This document shows positions 46,946 to 56,141 of a stretch of 64,000 nucleotides of DNA, piece by piece. The DNA lies in NCBI GenBank assembly GCA_015060385.1, contig SUYO01000007.1, positions 354 through 64,353 of the forward strand, read 5' to 3'. This stretch comes from Bacteroidales bacterium. GTDB lineage: Bacteria; Bacteroidota; Bacteroidia; Bacteroidales; UBA932. Each line of letters begins with the position of its first letter. The stretch's first letter is position 1. Below the pieces are notes generated by a model. That model did no database searches. It saw nothing but the letters and a program-made list of their open reading frames with translations, and was not told where the DNA came from. Made by a program: the position numbers and the translations under genes.

Positions 46946-49330
46946 TCAGAAATTAAAGCCTGCACTCAGGTGGAGGCCTACCTTCCCGGTCATATCAGAC
47001 CAATGGATGTTGGCTGAAAGCGGTCCGAAGATGGTGTCGAACGAATATTCGATACCGGCTCCGAAATTGTCTTTTCCCTTGCCGTAACCTGTGAAGAATT
47101 CAGATGTGCGGATGTAATTCACAATTGCGGTCAGGTAATGGTTCTTGAACAGCTCGACTCTGAAATCCGTGCGGAAAAGCGTCATTATGTTTTCCATCGC
47201 CATGAGGTTCGTCATTCCTATGAATGGTATCTGCTGATCAACGAACCTGCCCGGCAGCGAGCCGCCGACGGCATTGAAGTATGCCAGCGGAATATCCTTC
47301 CCGAGAAGAAAACGGCAGTTCATGGACGGAATGAAGGCAAACCTTTCTCCGAACCTTGCGACCACCTTCGCATCGGCCTGGATGGTATGGAAATTATGTA
47401 CCATGTGTGGCGCACCGGCGAATGTCCATGAGTACGAAACTCCGGCATTCACACCCCTCGTCGGGAAGTAACCGTCATCAAAGGTGTCTGTGCGTGCGTC
47501 GGCAAACAGAGCCAGATAGTCGTTTGTCAGGTTGCTTGTGTCGTATTCTTCGATGACCTGTGACGACTTGATGTTCCTTATGTCGAAGATGTCGTTCCTC
47601 AGTCCTGCCTTTATGTCCAGAAACCTCCATTTGATGTTTGACAGATAGATCTCCTGACGGGCGTTGAAGAATGTAAGGCTCAGGTTGTTTGTGCCGAAGT
47701 TCAGCATACCCATGTTGGTCCATCTGAATGAGGCGCTTGCATTGACTGTAGGAATCTTAGGTACGTCGTATGACCATTTCAGGTTCATGTACGGGTTCGC
47801 GCTGATCTTTCCGACAAGGTCGAAGGAATGTCCGTGGAGCCTGTGGACATTCATGCCGAGGTTTATCAGTACAGAAACAATCTCTTCTGTATCAGCCCTT
47901 ACTCCCAGACCGAGCTGGTGGACCGGTCCCTTCTTACAGTTGATCACGAGCTTGAACGGCTCCTCGGAGCCCAGAAGCTCGTATGTCACGAAATCGTAGC
48001 AGTTGGTTCCGTATATCTTTGCGACTATGTCGTCAAGTCCTTCGCGGCTGATCTTCTGGCCAGGCTCAAGGTTCATACGGTCCATGAGGAGGAGCTTCTC
48101 CTTCGGGAGCACTCCCGTGATCTCGACTTCGCTGATCAGAAGCGAATCGGTATGGAAGTCAAAGGCCTTTGGCTTGACTTCCTTTGTGTATGTCCCCGCG
48201 GTTCTTGCCGCAACCTCACGGAGCAGGGAATCCTGCGCCATCGCCGCCTGTCTTCCCCTTATGATGATAGTATCTATGGCGGTCTTGTTGAAGCTCATCA
48301 TGTTGTACTCGGGAAGATGGGGTTTTATCTTGACATCCGGAATGTTCACGTTCTTTTCGAACGCATCCCTTCCGAGCATGTCGATTCCCTGACCCAGGAT
48401 GTCACCTATGTTGTTCACCTGAGAATATGTGCGCTTCCCCTGTGAAAGGTCGACACCGATGATGATGTCGGCTCCCATCTCGCGGGCGAGCGACGTAGGG
48501 TAGTTATCCCTCATGCCACCGTCCACAAGCACCATTCCGTCCGTTCTTACTGGCGCGTAAACGCCGGGGATCGACATGGTGGAACGCATCGCTGTGTTCA
48601 TCTTTCCGCTGTGCCAGATCTTAGCCTTTCCGGATACCATGTCAGTAGCGATGCATGCATACGGGATAGGGAAGTTCTGGAAATCGGTGGAGTCCTGATA
48701 ACCTATGGTGAGGGAACTGATGAGGTTGCTGACATTCTGGCCGTAGATATATCCGGAAGGAAGGCTTCCGAGAAGGTTGTTCTTAAGGAATTCGCCTCCT
48801 CTTTCGTTGTCTGCACCGATATGGAAGGCTTCGTGTCTGCGGATGTCATCAAAGCGGTATTCGTCCGCCAGCTTCATGTTGTAGTAGTCCCTTTCATAGT
48901 AGAACGGGATGGAAAGAATGTACTTTTCCTTGTATTTCGTGTCGGTGTACGACACATATTCTCTTGAAAGTCTGTCGGTAAGAGCAGCGTTCCAGTCCAT
49001 GTTCCTCACAAGGGAGTCCATCTCCTCTACGGAATATCCAAGGGAATACAGGCCTCCGATCAGACCTCCCATGCTGGTTCCGAGCACCATATCCACAGGT
49101 ATGCCCAGTTCTTCGATATATTCTATCACACCTACATGGGCAGCTCCTTTTGCTCCTCCTCCACTGAGTACAAGAGCGACTGTAGGACGGTGTTTCCTTA
49201 TTTCATCCATCCTTGCCCTCATGCGTGCGACAGCCTTGGCGTCCGCTTCAGGATCTACGCTGGCGGAAACCTTGACTGCACCTGCCAGAAGGCAGACTGC
49301 AGTCAATATGAATGAAATATACCTTCTCAT
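46946..49330 (-). CDS. Patatin-like phospholipase with C-terminal BamA-like barrel
   Basis: VALVLSGGGAKGAAHVGVIEYIEELGIPVDMVLGTSMGGLIGG; DGGMRDNYP; C-terminal beta-barrel; start set at MRRYISF. Confidence 0.9.
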   Translation of the reverse strand: MRRYISFILTAVCLLAGAVKVSASVDPEADAKAVARMRARMDEIRKHRPTVALVLSGGGAKGAAHVGVIEYIEELGIPVDMVLGTSMGGLIGGLYSLGYSVEEMDSLVRNMDWNAALTDRLSREYVSYTDTKYKEKYILSIPFYYERDYYNMKLADEYRFDDIRRHEAFHIGADNERGGEFLKNNLLGSLPSGYIYGQNVSNLISSLTIGYQDSTDFQNFPIPYACIATDMVSGKAKIWHSGKMNTAMRSTMSIPGVYAPVRTDGMVLVDGGMRDNYPTSLAREMGADIIIGVDLSQGKRTYSQVNNIGDILGQGIDMLGRDAFEKNVNIPDVKIKPHLPEYNMMSFNKTAIDTIIIRGRQAAMAQDSLLREVAARTAGTYTKEVKPKAFDFHTDSLLISEVEITGVLPKEKLLLMDRMNLEPGQKISREGLDDIVAKIYGTNCYDFVTYELLGSEEPFKLVINCKKGPVHQLGLGVRADTEEIVSVLINLGMNVHRLHGHSFDLVGKISANPYMNLKWSYDVPKIPTVNASASFRWTNMGMLNFGTNNLSLTFFNARQEIYLSNIKWRFLDIKAGLRNDIFDIRNIKSSQVIEEYDTSNLTNDYLALFADARTDTFDDGYFPTRGVNAGVSYSWTFAGAPHMVHNFHTIQADAKVVARFGERFAFIPSMNCRFLLGKDIPLAYFNAVGGSLPGRFVDQQIPFIGMTNLMAMENIMTLFRTDFRVELFKNHYLTAIVNYIRTSEFFTGYGKGKDNFGAGIEYSFDTIFGPLSANIHWSDMTGKVGLHLSAGFNF

Positions 49331-49334
49331 ATCC

Positions 49335-50399
49335 TCAGTCTTTATGCTGTCCTGCAAGCATGCCGCAGGCAGCCAGTATATCTTCACCGCGGGAAGCTCT
49401 TACCGTGGTCGTGAGACCGCAGTTGTTCAGCCTCTGCTTGAAGTTTTCTATTATTACCGGAGCCGAAGTCTCATATGGGAAATCAGGAATCTTGTGGAAC
49501 CTGATAAGGTTCATGCGGCATTCCAGCCCTTTCAGCATCCTGACGAGTGCATCTGCATGTGCCTTGGTATCGTTGAAGCCTGCAAACATGGTATATTCGA
49601 AGCTTACCCTGCGCTGACCGGTGAAGTCGTACTGCTTTATCAGGTCTATGACCTCCTGTATCGGCCAGGCTCCCTGAACCGGCATGACGCTGAGCCTTTC
49701 CGGTCCGAAAGGATTATGAAGACTTACTGCGAGATGGCATTTGCATTCGTCAAGATAACGCTTCAGGTTCGGAAGGACTCCGATGGTGGAGACTGTTATC
49801 CTTTTCGGACTCCATGCGAATCCCCAGTCGGCAGTCAGTATCTCGATGGCACGCATCACGTTCTCATAATTGTCCAGAGGTTCTCCCATGCCCATGAAGA
49901 CTGCATTGGTAAGTCTGTCGGACTCATCTACTGCAAGGAACTGCGAGATGATGTCCGCCGCTGACATATGGCCATGGAAACCCTGCCTTCCTGTCATGCA
50001 GAACTTGCATCCCATCCTGCATCCCGACTGCGAAGATACGCAGAGGGTAGCGCGGTCGTCGTCCGGAATCATCACAGCCTCTATGGCTCCTTCTTCAAGC
50101 TCATCTTCCGGAACATTCAGGTTGAGACCTCTTTTATGGGTACATCTGACAGGAAACAGGTACTTCTTCGTTCCGTCTGTAGAAATCTGCAGACCGACAT
50201 ACGGGGTCACTCCGACTTCATATTTCTCCGAGAGCTTCGCGCGGGCTGCCTTGGAGAGATTCGTCATCTCATCGATCGACCTGACCTTCTTGACATACAG
50301 CCACTGGGCTATCTGCTTGGCAGTAAAGCCGGGAAGTCCTTCCTCAGCGACAAGTGTCTTGAGTTCATCCAGATTCTTTCCTATCAGTTTTATCTTCAT
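49335..50399 (-). CDS. rlmN: 23S rRNA (adenine(2503)-C(2))-methyltransferase
   Basis: CVSSQSGCRMGCKFCMTGRQGF radical SAM CxxxCxxC; start set at MKIKLIGK. Confidence 0.95.
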   Translation of the reverse strand: MKIKLIGKNLDELKTLVAEEGLPGFTAKQIAQWLYVKKVRSIDEMTNLSKAARAKLSEKYEVGVTPYVGLQISTDGTKKYLFPVRCTHKRGLNLNVPEDELEEGAIEAVMIPDDDRATLCVSSQSGCRMGCKFCMTGRQGFHGHMSAADIISQFLAVDESDRLTNAVFMGMGEPLDNYENVMRAIEILTADWGFAWSPKRITVSTIGVLPNLKRYLDECKCHLAVSLHNPFGPERLSVMPVQGAWPIQEVIDLIKQYDFTGQRRVSFEYTMFAGFNDTKAHADALVRMLKGLECRMNLIRFHKIPDFPYETSAPVIIENFKQRLNNCGLTTTVRASRGEDILAACGMLAGQHKD

Positions 50400-50564
50400 A
50401 TGCTTATATTCACAAATAACATACAAAAATAACTATTTTCATCAATTGATGCATTGGATCGAGGGCATTTATATAATGAAACTGCACCTGATACCCTTGT
50501 GTTTCCGGGTACCTAGTGCAGTTTTACCATTAAAGTGCTCCAGGCCCCGAGGACCTGAGACAGG

Positions 50565-51593
50565 TTAGTCCTGTGCGTTCTTCAAGGCTTCGCGGATCTT
50601 GGCCTCGATTTCGTCGCAAAGCTCGATGTTGTCGGTAAGGAGGTTCTTCACTGCCTCTCTGCCCTGTGCGAGCTTGCTGTCACCATAGCTGAACCATGAG
50701 CCGCTCTTCTTGATGATGTCATACTCTACCGCCAGGTCGATGACTTCTCCTACTCTTGAGATTCCTTCGCCGTAGACGATGTCGAATTCCGCCTTCTTGA
50801 ACGGAGGTGCCATCTTGTTCTTTACGATCTTTACCTTCGTGCGGTTTCCGAGGGCCTCGTCACCATCCTTGATCTGTGTTGTCCTGCGTACGTCCACACG
50901 TACCGATGCGTAGAACTTGAGGGCATTACCTCCTGTCGTTGTCTCAGGATTGCCGAACATGACTCCGATCTTGTCACGCAGCTGGTTGATGAAGATGCAG
51001 CATGTGTTTGTCTTGCTGATGTTTGCAGTAAGCTTTCTGAGCGCCTGGCTCATGAGTCTTGCCTGAAGTCCCATCTTCGAGTCACCCATCTCACCCTCGA
51101 TCTCGGCCTTAGGTGTAAGCGCTGCGACCGAGTCGATCACGATGATGTCGATCGCTCCCGAGCGGATCAGGTTGTCTGCAATCTCGAGAGCCTGTTCTCC
51201 GTTGTCCGGCTGCGAGATCAGCAGCGTGTCGAGGTCTACGCCAAGGTTCTTCGCATAGGTCCTGTCGAAGGCATGCTCCGCGTCGATGATAGCGGCGATA
51301 CCTCCCTGCTTCTGTGCCTGGGCGATTGCATGGATGGCAAGAGTCGTCTTACCGCTTGATTCAGGTCCATAGATCTCGATGACTCTTCCGCGCGGGTATC
51401 CGCCGATGCCGAGTGCGGCGTCAAGGGCAATGGAACCGCTCGGAATCACCGAAACTTCCCATTTTGGCTGATCTCCCAACTTCATGATCGTACCTTTGCC
51501 GTAATCTTTCTCAATCTTGTCAATCGTCGCCTGCAATGCCTTGAGTTTCGCAGCATTGATGCCGGTACCGTCCTGTACTTCTTCTTTAGCCAT
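50565..51593 (-). CDS. recA: Recombinase RecA
   Basis: [22 protein letters not shown]; start set at MAKEEVQDG. Confidence 0.97.
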   Translation of the reverse strand: MAKEEVQDGTGINAAKLKALQATIDKIEKDYGKGTIMKLGDQPKWEVSVIPSGSIALDAALGIGGYPRGRVIEIYGPESSGKTTLAIHAIAQAQKQGGIAAIIDAEHAFDRTYAKNLGVDLDTLLISQPDNGEQALEIADNLIRSGAIDIIVIDSVAALTPKAEIEGEMGDSKMGLQARLMSQALRKLTANISKTNTCCIFINQLRDKIGVMFGNPETTTGGNALKFYASVRVDVRRTTQIKDGDEALGNRTKVKIVKNKMAPPFKKAEFDIVYGEGISRVGEVIDLAVEYDIIKKSGSWFSYGDSKLAQGREAVKNLLTDNIELCDEIEAKIREALKNAQD

Positions 51594-51647
51594 AAATGTA
51601 AATTTAAAGATTATTAACTGTCGGCGGAACCCTTCCGCACGACTTAG

Positions 51648-51679
51648 CAAATATAGTGATTATCTTTCACTGCGACAAA
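51648..51679 (-). promoter_or_regulatory. Bacteroidota-type promoter of recA
   Basis: Minus strand TTTG-N20-TATATTTG. Confidence 0.6.
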
Positions 51680-51694
51680 ATTATTGTATCTTTG
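51664..51694 (+). promoter_or_regulatory. Candidate plus-strand promoter reading toward the 42-aa ORF/C10 locus
   Basis: TATCTTTG -7 box with TTTC at N18; overlaps the recA promoter divergently. Confidence 0.4.
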
Positions 51695-51840
51695 TGCCAA
51701 ACCGTGGCACGTCGTTGAAAAATGCATTTCATCTTGATTCATCCCCGCCGGATTACAAGCTGTTGCAGGGTGGCCACGCCTGCCGTACTTGCCCTGCAGC
51801 AGATTCTGACGCATCGTTCGGCTATATAAGACCTCTGAAG

Positions 51841-51963
51841 TGTGCTCTGAGTGCAGAAAACTCTGCACTCAGAGCACACAGTTACTTGCTAACTAGCTGA
51901 TATTTAGTTGAATATAGGAACATACAGTGCACTGACTCCTGAAAAATCTGCACTCAGCGCACA
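51841..51963. repeat. Perfect 17-bp inverted repeat followed by a degenerate second copy
   Basis: TGTGCTCTGAGTGCAGA-AAAC-TCTGCACTCAGAGCACA (51841-51878); TCTGCACTCAGCGCACA again at 51947-51963. Confidence 0.75.
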
Positions 51964-52016
51964 ATTTTGATGAAATTTTTGTAAATTTACGGGGTAACCA
52001 TAAAAACAGGTCTGTT

Positions 52017-52145
52017 ATGGAAAGTAAATCATTTTACGAACCGCCTCGTATGCAGTTGATAGAACTTGCGGCGGAGAGTGCGCTCCTGAACGCATCCACT
52101 AATCTTGAAGACCCCGTTGTTTTACCTGATGAATTAGACTGGTAG
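52017..52145 (+). CDS. Short peptide (42 aa) with C-terminal DELDW, upstream of a fimbrillin-like lipoprotein
   Basis: MESKSFYEPPRMQLIELAAESALLNASTNLEDPVVLPDELDW*; 2 nt before the next ATG; similar to 23529..23672. Confidence 0.6.
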   Translation: MESKSFYEPPRMQLIELAAESALLNASTNLEDPVVLPDELDW

Positions 52146-52147
52146 CC

Positions 52148-53230
52148 ATGAAAAGGATTCTTGCATTTGCATGTCTTGTGGCGGTTGTTGCAGGATGTGT
52201 GCGCGAAGGGGTCCAGGAACCTCTCGATGCAGGGCATAAGATCTATGCCCGGATAGACGGAGATGATACGAAGGTTCAGCTGAATTCCGCTCAGAAGACG
52301 GTATGGACTGCCGGTGACCGGATAACTGTATTGGGAAATTATGATGGATATAATTATTCCATATGGACTTTTGACGGACAGACCGGAGACCGTGACGGCA
52401 GTTTTTCCCGTATTTCTAAGGGAACATATTCCGGAATTGATTTCGGAGATAAGTATCATTCGCTTTATGGGCCGTATGGCGATCTGACCGTAATGGATGA
52501 AAGACTTCTGCTTTTCTCGGAAGTGCTTGCTGCCCAGACCTATATCCCCGGCAGCTATGGCCTGCAGGCAAATGTCTTGTACGGCACAAGTGATGATGGA
52601 ACGGATTTCCGGTTCATCAATCTGCTCGGTTACCTGCGTCTGAGCCTTACAGGAGATAAGGTCGTAGACAGGATTGTCCTTGCCGGCAATGAAGGGGAGA
52701 CTATCGCCGGAGAATTCTACTTCTATACGGATGATCCGGAAAATCAAGGTTGGTATGATAATCTTTCCAAGCAGATTGTCCTGGACTGCGGTGACGGAGT
52801 CCAGCTGACGGATGAACCTGTGGACTTTTATTTTGTCCTGCCGCCGATAGACTTTGAAAGCGGAATATCAGTTGAAGTATATTTCAAAGACGGTTCTTTT
52901 TATCCTCAAGCCACGACAAAGCCGGTGACGATAGAGAGAAACATAATTCTTCCTATGTCGGAGATCAATACAGGAAATGCCCTCTGGCAGACCGTCTCAC
53001 TTTATCATACAGGTGCATCAATGTATGCTCCATATTTCTCTGGAGGAACCGCCTTGTCTGGAATGATGGTCTGGGGTGACGGACAGACGACGGTATTAGG
53101 ATCCGTTGAAAGTCATGGATTCACAGATTCCCAGCCGTCTCATACAGTGCAGGCCAAGGTCAAGGATGCGGACTTCTTCGGACTGGACAGTTGTGAAGGT
53201 ATATCAAAGATAGATTTGTCAGGTTTCTAA
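52148..53230 (+). CDS. Fimbrillin-like lipoprotein
   Basis: Lipobox VAVVAGC; 'DDTKVQLNSAQKTVWTAGDRITVLGNYDGYNYSIWTFDG' fimbrillin-like N-terminus. Confidence 0.65.
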   Translation: MKRILAFACLVAVVAGCVREGVQEPLDAGHKIYARIDGDDTKVQLNSAQKTVWTAGDRITVLGNYDGYNYSIWTFDGQTGDRDGSFSRISKGTYSGIDFGDKYHSLYGPYGDLTVMDERLLLFSEVLAAQTYIPGSYGLQANVLYGTSDDGTDFRFINLLGYLRLSLTGDKVVDRIVLAGNEGETIAGEFYFYTDDPENQGWYDNLSKQIVLDCGDGVQLTDEPVDFYFVLPPIDFESGISVEVYFKDGSFYPQATTKPVTIERNIILPMSEINTGNALWQTVSLYHTGASMYAPYFSGGTALSGMMVWGDGQTTVLGSVESHGFTDSQPSHTVQAKVKDADFFGLDSCEGISKIDLSGF

Positions 53231-53242
53231 AATGTCTCTGCC

Positions 53243-54985
53243 ATGAAAAAGATAATGTTTTTTATGTCTTTCCTGCTGGCCCTGTCTGTTTCAGCAGCTC
53301 CGGTCAGTGAGAAACGTGCCCGTCAGATTGCTTCAGACTTCTTTTCGGGAGTCTTTGTCAAGTCTTCGGGCTCAGGAGTGGAACTTGTGTGGTCCGGAAA
53401 CGACCTGAATGAGTCTGCTGTTACAAAGTCGGTTTCGGGAGATCCTCTTATGTACATTTACAATAATGCGGGAGGGGATGGTTTCGTGATAGTGTCCGGT
53501 GATGACAACACCCGTCCGGTCATAGCCTTTTCGTATGATGGCTCTTTCGATGTCGAAGACATGCCTGGAGGTGCAAGATATATCCTGTCGGGATGGATGA
53601 AGCAGATCGGGCATAGCAGTGATGGTCCGAGGATGGCATCTTCGCTTTACAGCGAAGGTTCTGTTGTGGTATCTCATTCTACAGCGTCCTGGGGGCAGAC
53701 CGCTCCTTTCAATCTGGAAGCTCCGGTGATAGAGGGCTCCCATGCAGTTACCGGATGTGTGGCGACTGCCTTGTCGATAATCGCATATCATTACAGATGG
53801 CCGTCTCAGGGTGTCGGAACAGTTCCGGAATATTCATATGCTGATAGAACTGTGTCTGCGAATACGCTGGGCAGAACATATGAATATGAGAATATGCTCA
53901 GTAATTATGACGGGGGTTATAGTGAAACACAAGGCAATGCGGTAGCTGCTCTGATGTACGACATAGGTACGGCTGTCAAGATGCAGTATGGAGTCTCAGA
54001 GTCGGGTGCCTTCGATATCGATGTGCCTGCTGCCATGTCGACATACTTCGACTATGCCAAGGACATGAGGCTGGTGTATAGGGAAACATATTCCGATTCG
54101 GAATGGACTGAACTTCTTAAGACAGCCTTGAACGCCGGTCCGTTGTATTTCAGCGGTACAGATGCTTATGGCGGCGGTCATGCCTTTGTTCTGGACGGCT
54201 ATACCGATCAGGATTATTTCCATATCAATTATGGATGGAACGGCCAGAACAATGGATATTATTATCTTCCGGAGCAGGAATTCTGTGAAAACCAGAGCGC
54301 TATAGTCGGAATGTCGCCTGACAAGTCAGGTACTACCGCTTATTCTGACCATCTTCTTTTCACTACAGCATCTGTGAATGGAATACCATATGAGGGAATG
54401 ACGTCTGATGCAGTTTCATATGCCCCGGGAACCTCATTCAACTGGTCTGCCGGAGCGGTTTACAACAGCGGAATCGTCGACTTCAACGGTTCGCTGGCAC
54501 TGGTGCTTTGCAATGCGGAGGGGAATATGGAGAAGACTTTGAAGGAAGTTTCTGTAGCCAGCCTTCCTGTCAGATATATTACAGTAATTCCTGAAACTCA
54601 GGTCACGATGCCTGCGGATGCATCAATAGATCCAGGTGACCGTTTGAGACTGTATTATAAGGGTACATATTCCAATGATAAATGGTCATGGGTGAGAAGA
54701 AGCGATTCGGAATGTTGTGATGAAATTCTTGTTTCGGCAACATCAGCGGATATTGCGAAATCTTTGCAGATAGGCTTCTCCAAGACGACCCGCAAGCTGA
54801 CCTTCATGTCTGGATGTCCTCTTTCGTATGTTGTCAAGGATAGCAGCAAAAATGAGAGGGCCGTTTCTTCTTCGCCCGTTCCGGCATTCACCTTGACTGA
54901 GATAGATATGTCCGGCTTCGCTTCTGGAGAATATGACATCAGCTTCACCTACGGTGAGACCTATACCCTCACAATCGTTCTGTAG
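53243..54985 (+). CDS. C10 family (streptopain-like) cysteine peptidase with Spi-like propeptide
   Basis: Signal peptide; propeptide 'RARQIASDFF...GFVIVSGDDNTRPVIAFSYDG'; catalytic Cys in HAVTGCVATALS and His in GGHAFVLDGY...HINYGWNG. Confidence 0.88.
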   Translation: MKKIMFFMSFLLALSVSAAPVSEKRARQIASDFFSGVFVKSSGSGVELVWSGNDLNESAVTKSVSGDPLMYIYNNAGGDGFVIVSGDDNTRPVIAFSYDGSFDVEDMPGGARYILSGWMKQIGHSSDGPRMASSLYSEGSVVVSHSTASWGQTAPFNLEAPVIEGSHAVTGCVATALSIIAYHYRWPSQGVGTVPEYSYADRTVSANTLGRTYEYENMLSNYDGGYSETQGNAVAALMYDIGTAVKMQYGVSESGAFDIDVPAAMSTYFDYAKDMRLVYRETYSDSEWTELLKTALNAGPLYFSGTDAYGGGHAFVLDGYTDQDYFHINYGWNGQNNGYYYLPEQEFCENQSAIVGMSPDKSGTTAYSDHLLFTTASVNGIPYEGMTSDAVSYAPGTSFNWSAGAVYNSGIVDFNGSLALVLCNAEGNMEKTLKEVSVASLPVRYITVIPETQVTMPADASIDPGDRLRLYYKGTYSNDKWSWVRRSDSECCDEILVSATSADIAKSLQIGFSKTTRKLTFMSGCPLSYVVKDSSKNERAVSSSPVPAFTLTEIDMSGFASGEYDISFTYGETYTLTIVL

Positions 54986-55039
54986 ATCCTCCATCCCGGC
55001 CACGTATGACTCTGATTTGGCGGCTGGGGGTGAAAATGA

Positions 55040-55079
55040 AGTTCCGGCCACAAAACGTTTCGATTTTGTGGCCGGAACT
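55040..55079. terminator. Long hairpin downstream of the C10 peptidase gene
   Basis: AGTTCCGGCCACAAAA-CGTTTCGA-TTTTGTGGCCGGAACT perfect 16-bp stem. Confidence 0.6.
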
Positions 55080-55145
55080 ATGTCTGCATGCCGGGGCTGA
55101 TGCCATGGGTTCCGGCGCTGTATGTTCTGTCTTCTGCGAGCTGCC

Positions 55146-56090
55146 TTAGAGTGAAGCCAGGCAGGCGGTGACGTTGGTCTCGATGCGGGAGAGGATGTCC
55201 GTACCCTCTGCCTTCTCGAACTTCTCACCTGTGATGTTTTCGTAGAGCTCGACGTAACGGTCTGTGATGCCGTTTACGATTTCGTCGGTCATTTCAGGGA
55301 CCTGCTGGCCTTCCTGACCCTGGAAGCCGTTTGCCATGAGCCACTCGCGGACGAACTCCTTCGAGAGCTGCTTCTGCTTCTCGCCCGCTGCAAGGCGCTC
55401 TGCATATCCGTCTGCATAGAAGTAGCGCGATGAGTCAGGAGTGTGAATCTCGTCCATGAGGTAGATCTTGCCGTCCTTCTTTCCGAACTCATACTTGGTG
55501 TCCACGAGGATGAGTCCCATCTTCGCTGCAATCTCGGTTCCCCTCTGGAAGATAGCGCGGGTATAGGCCTCGAGCTGCTCGTAGTCTTCCTTGCTCACGA
55601 TGCCCTGAGCGATGATCTCTTCCTTTGAGATGTCTTCGTCGTGACCTTCTGCAGCCTTGGTGGTAGGAGTTATGATAGGCTGAGGGAACTTCTGGTTCTC
55701 GACCATTCCTTCAGGCATCTCGACACCGCAGATGGTGCGCTTGCCTGCCTTGTATTCTCTCCATGCGTGGCCCGAGAGGTATCCGCGGATCACCATTTCA
55801 ACCTTGAAAGGCTCGCATTTGTGTCCGACTGTCACCATAGGGTCCGGAACGGCGATCTTCCAGTTAGGAAGGATGTCTGCAGTCGCGTCAAGGAACTTGG
55901 CTGCGATCTGGTTGAGTACCTGTCCCTTGAAAGGAATGCCCTTGGGGAGTACTACGTCAAATGCTGAGATGCGGTCAGAAACCACCATTACAAGATATTC
56001 GTCACCGATGCTGTAAACGTCACGAACCTTGCCTACATAGTGGCTTGTCTGTCCGGGAAAGTTGAAATTGGTCTTTACGATAGCTTCCAT
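55146..56090 (-). CDS. purC: Phosphoribosylaminoimidazole-succinocarboxamide synthase
   Basis: [53 protein letters not shown]. Confidence 0.95.
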   Translation of the reverse strand: MEAIVKTNFNFPGQTSHYVGKVRDVYSIGDEYLVMVVSDRISAFDVVLPKGIPFKGQVLNQIAAKFLDATADILPNWKIAVPDPMVTVGHKCEPFKVEMVIRGYLSGHAWREYKAGKRTICGVEMPEGMVENQKFPQPIITPTTKAAEGHDEDISKEEIIAQGIVSKEDYEQLEAYTRAIFQRGTEIAAKMGLILVDTKYEFGKKDGKIYLMDEIHTPDSSRYFYADGYAERLAAGEKQKQLSKEFVREWLMANGFQGQEGQQVPEMTDEIVNGITDRYVELYENITGEKFEKAEGTDILSRIETNVTACLASL

Positions 56091-56141
56091 TGTATTCTGT
56101 TTTATCTGATTCTCAAATCTAATCCTGCAAATATATGAATT

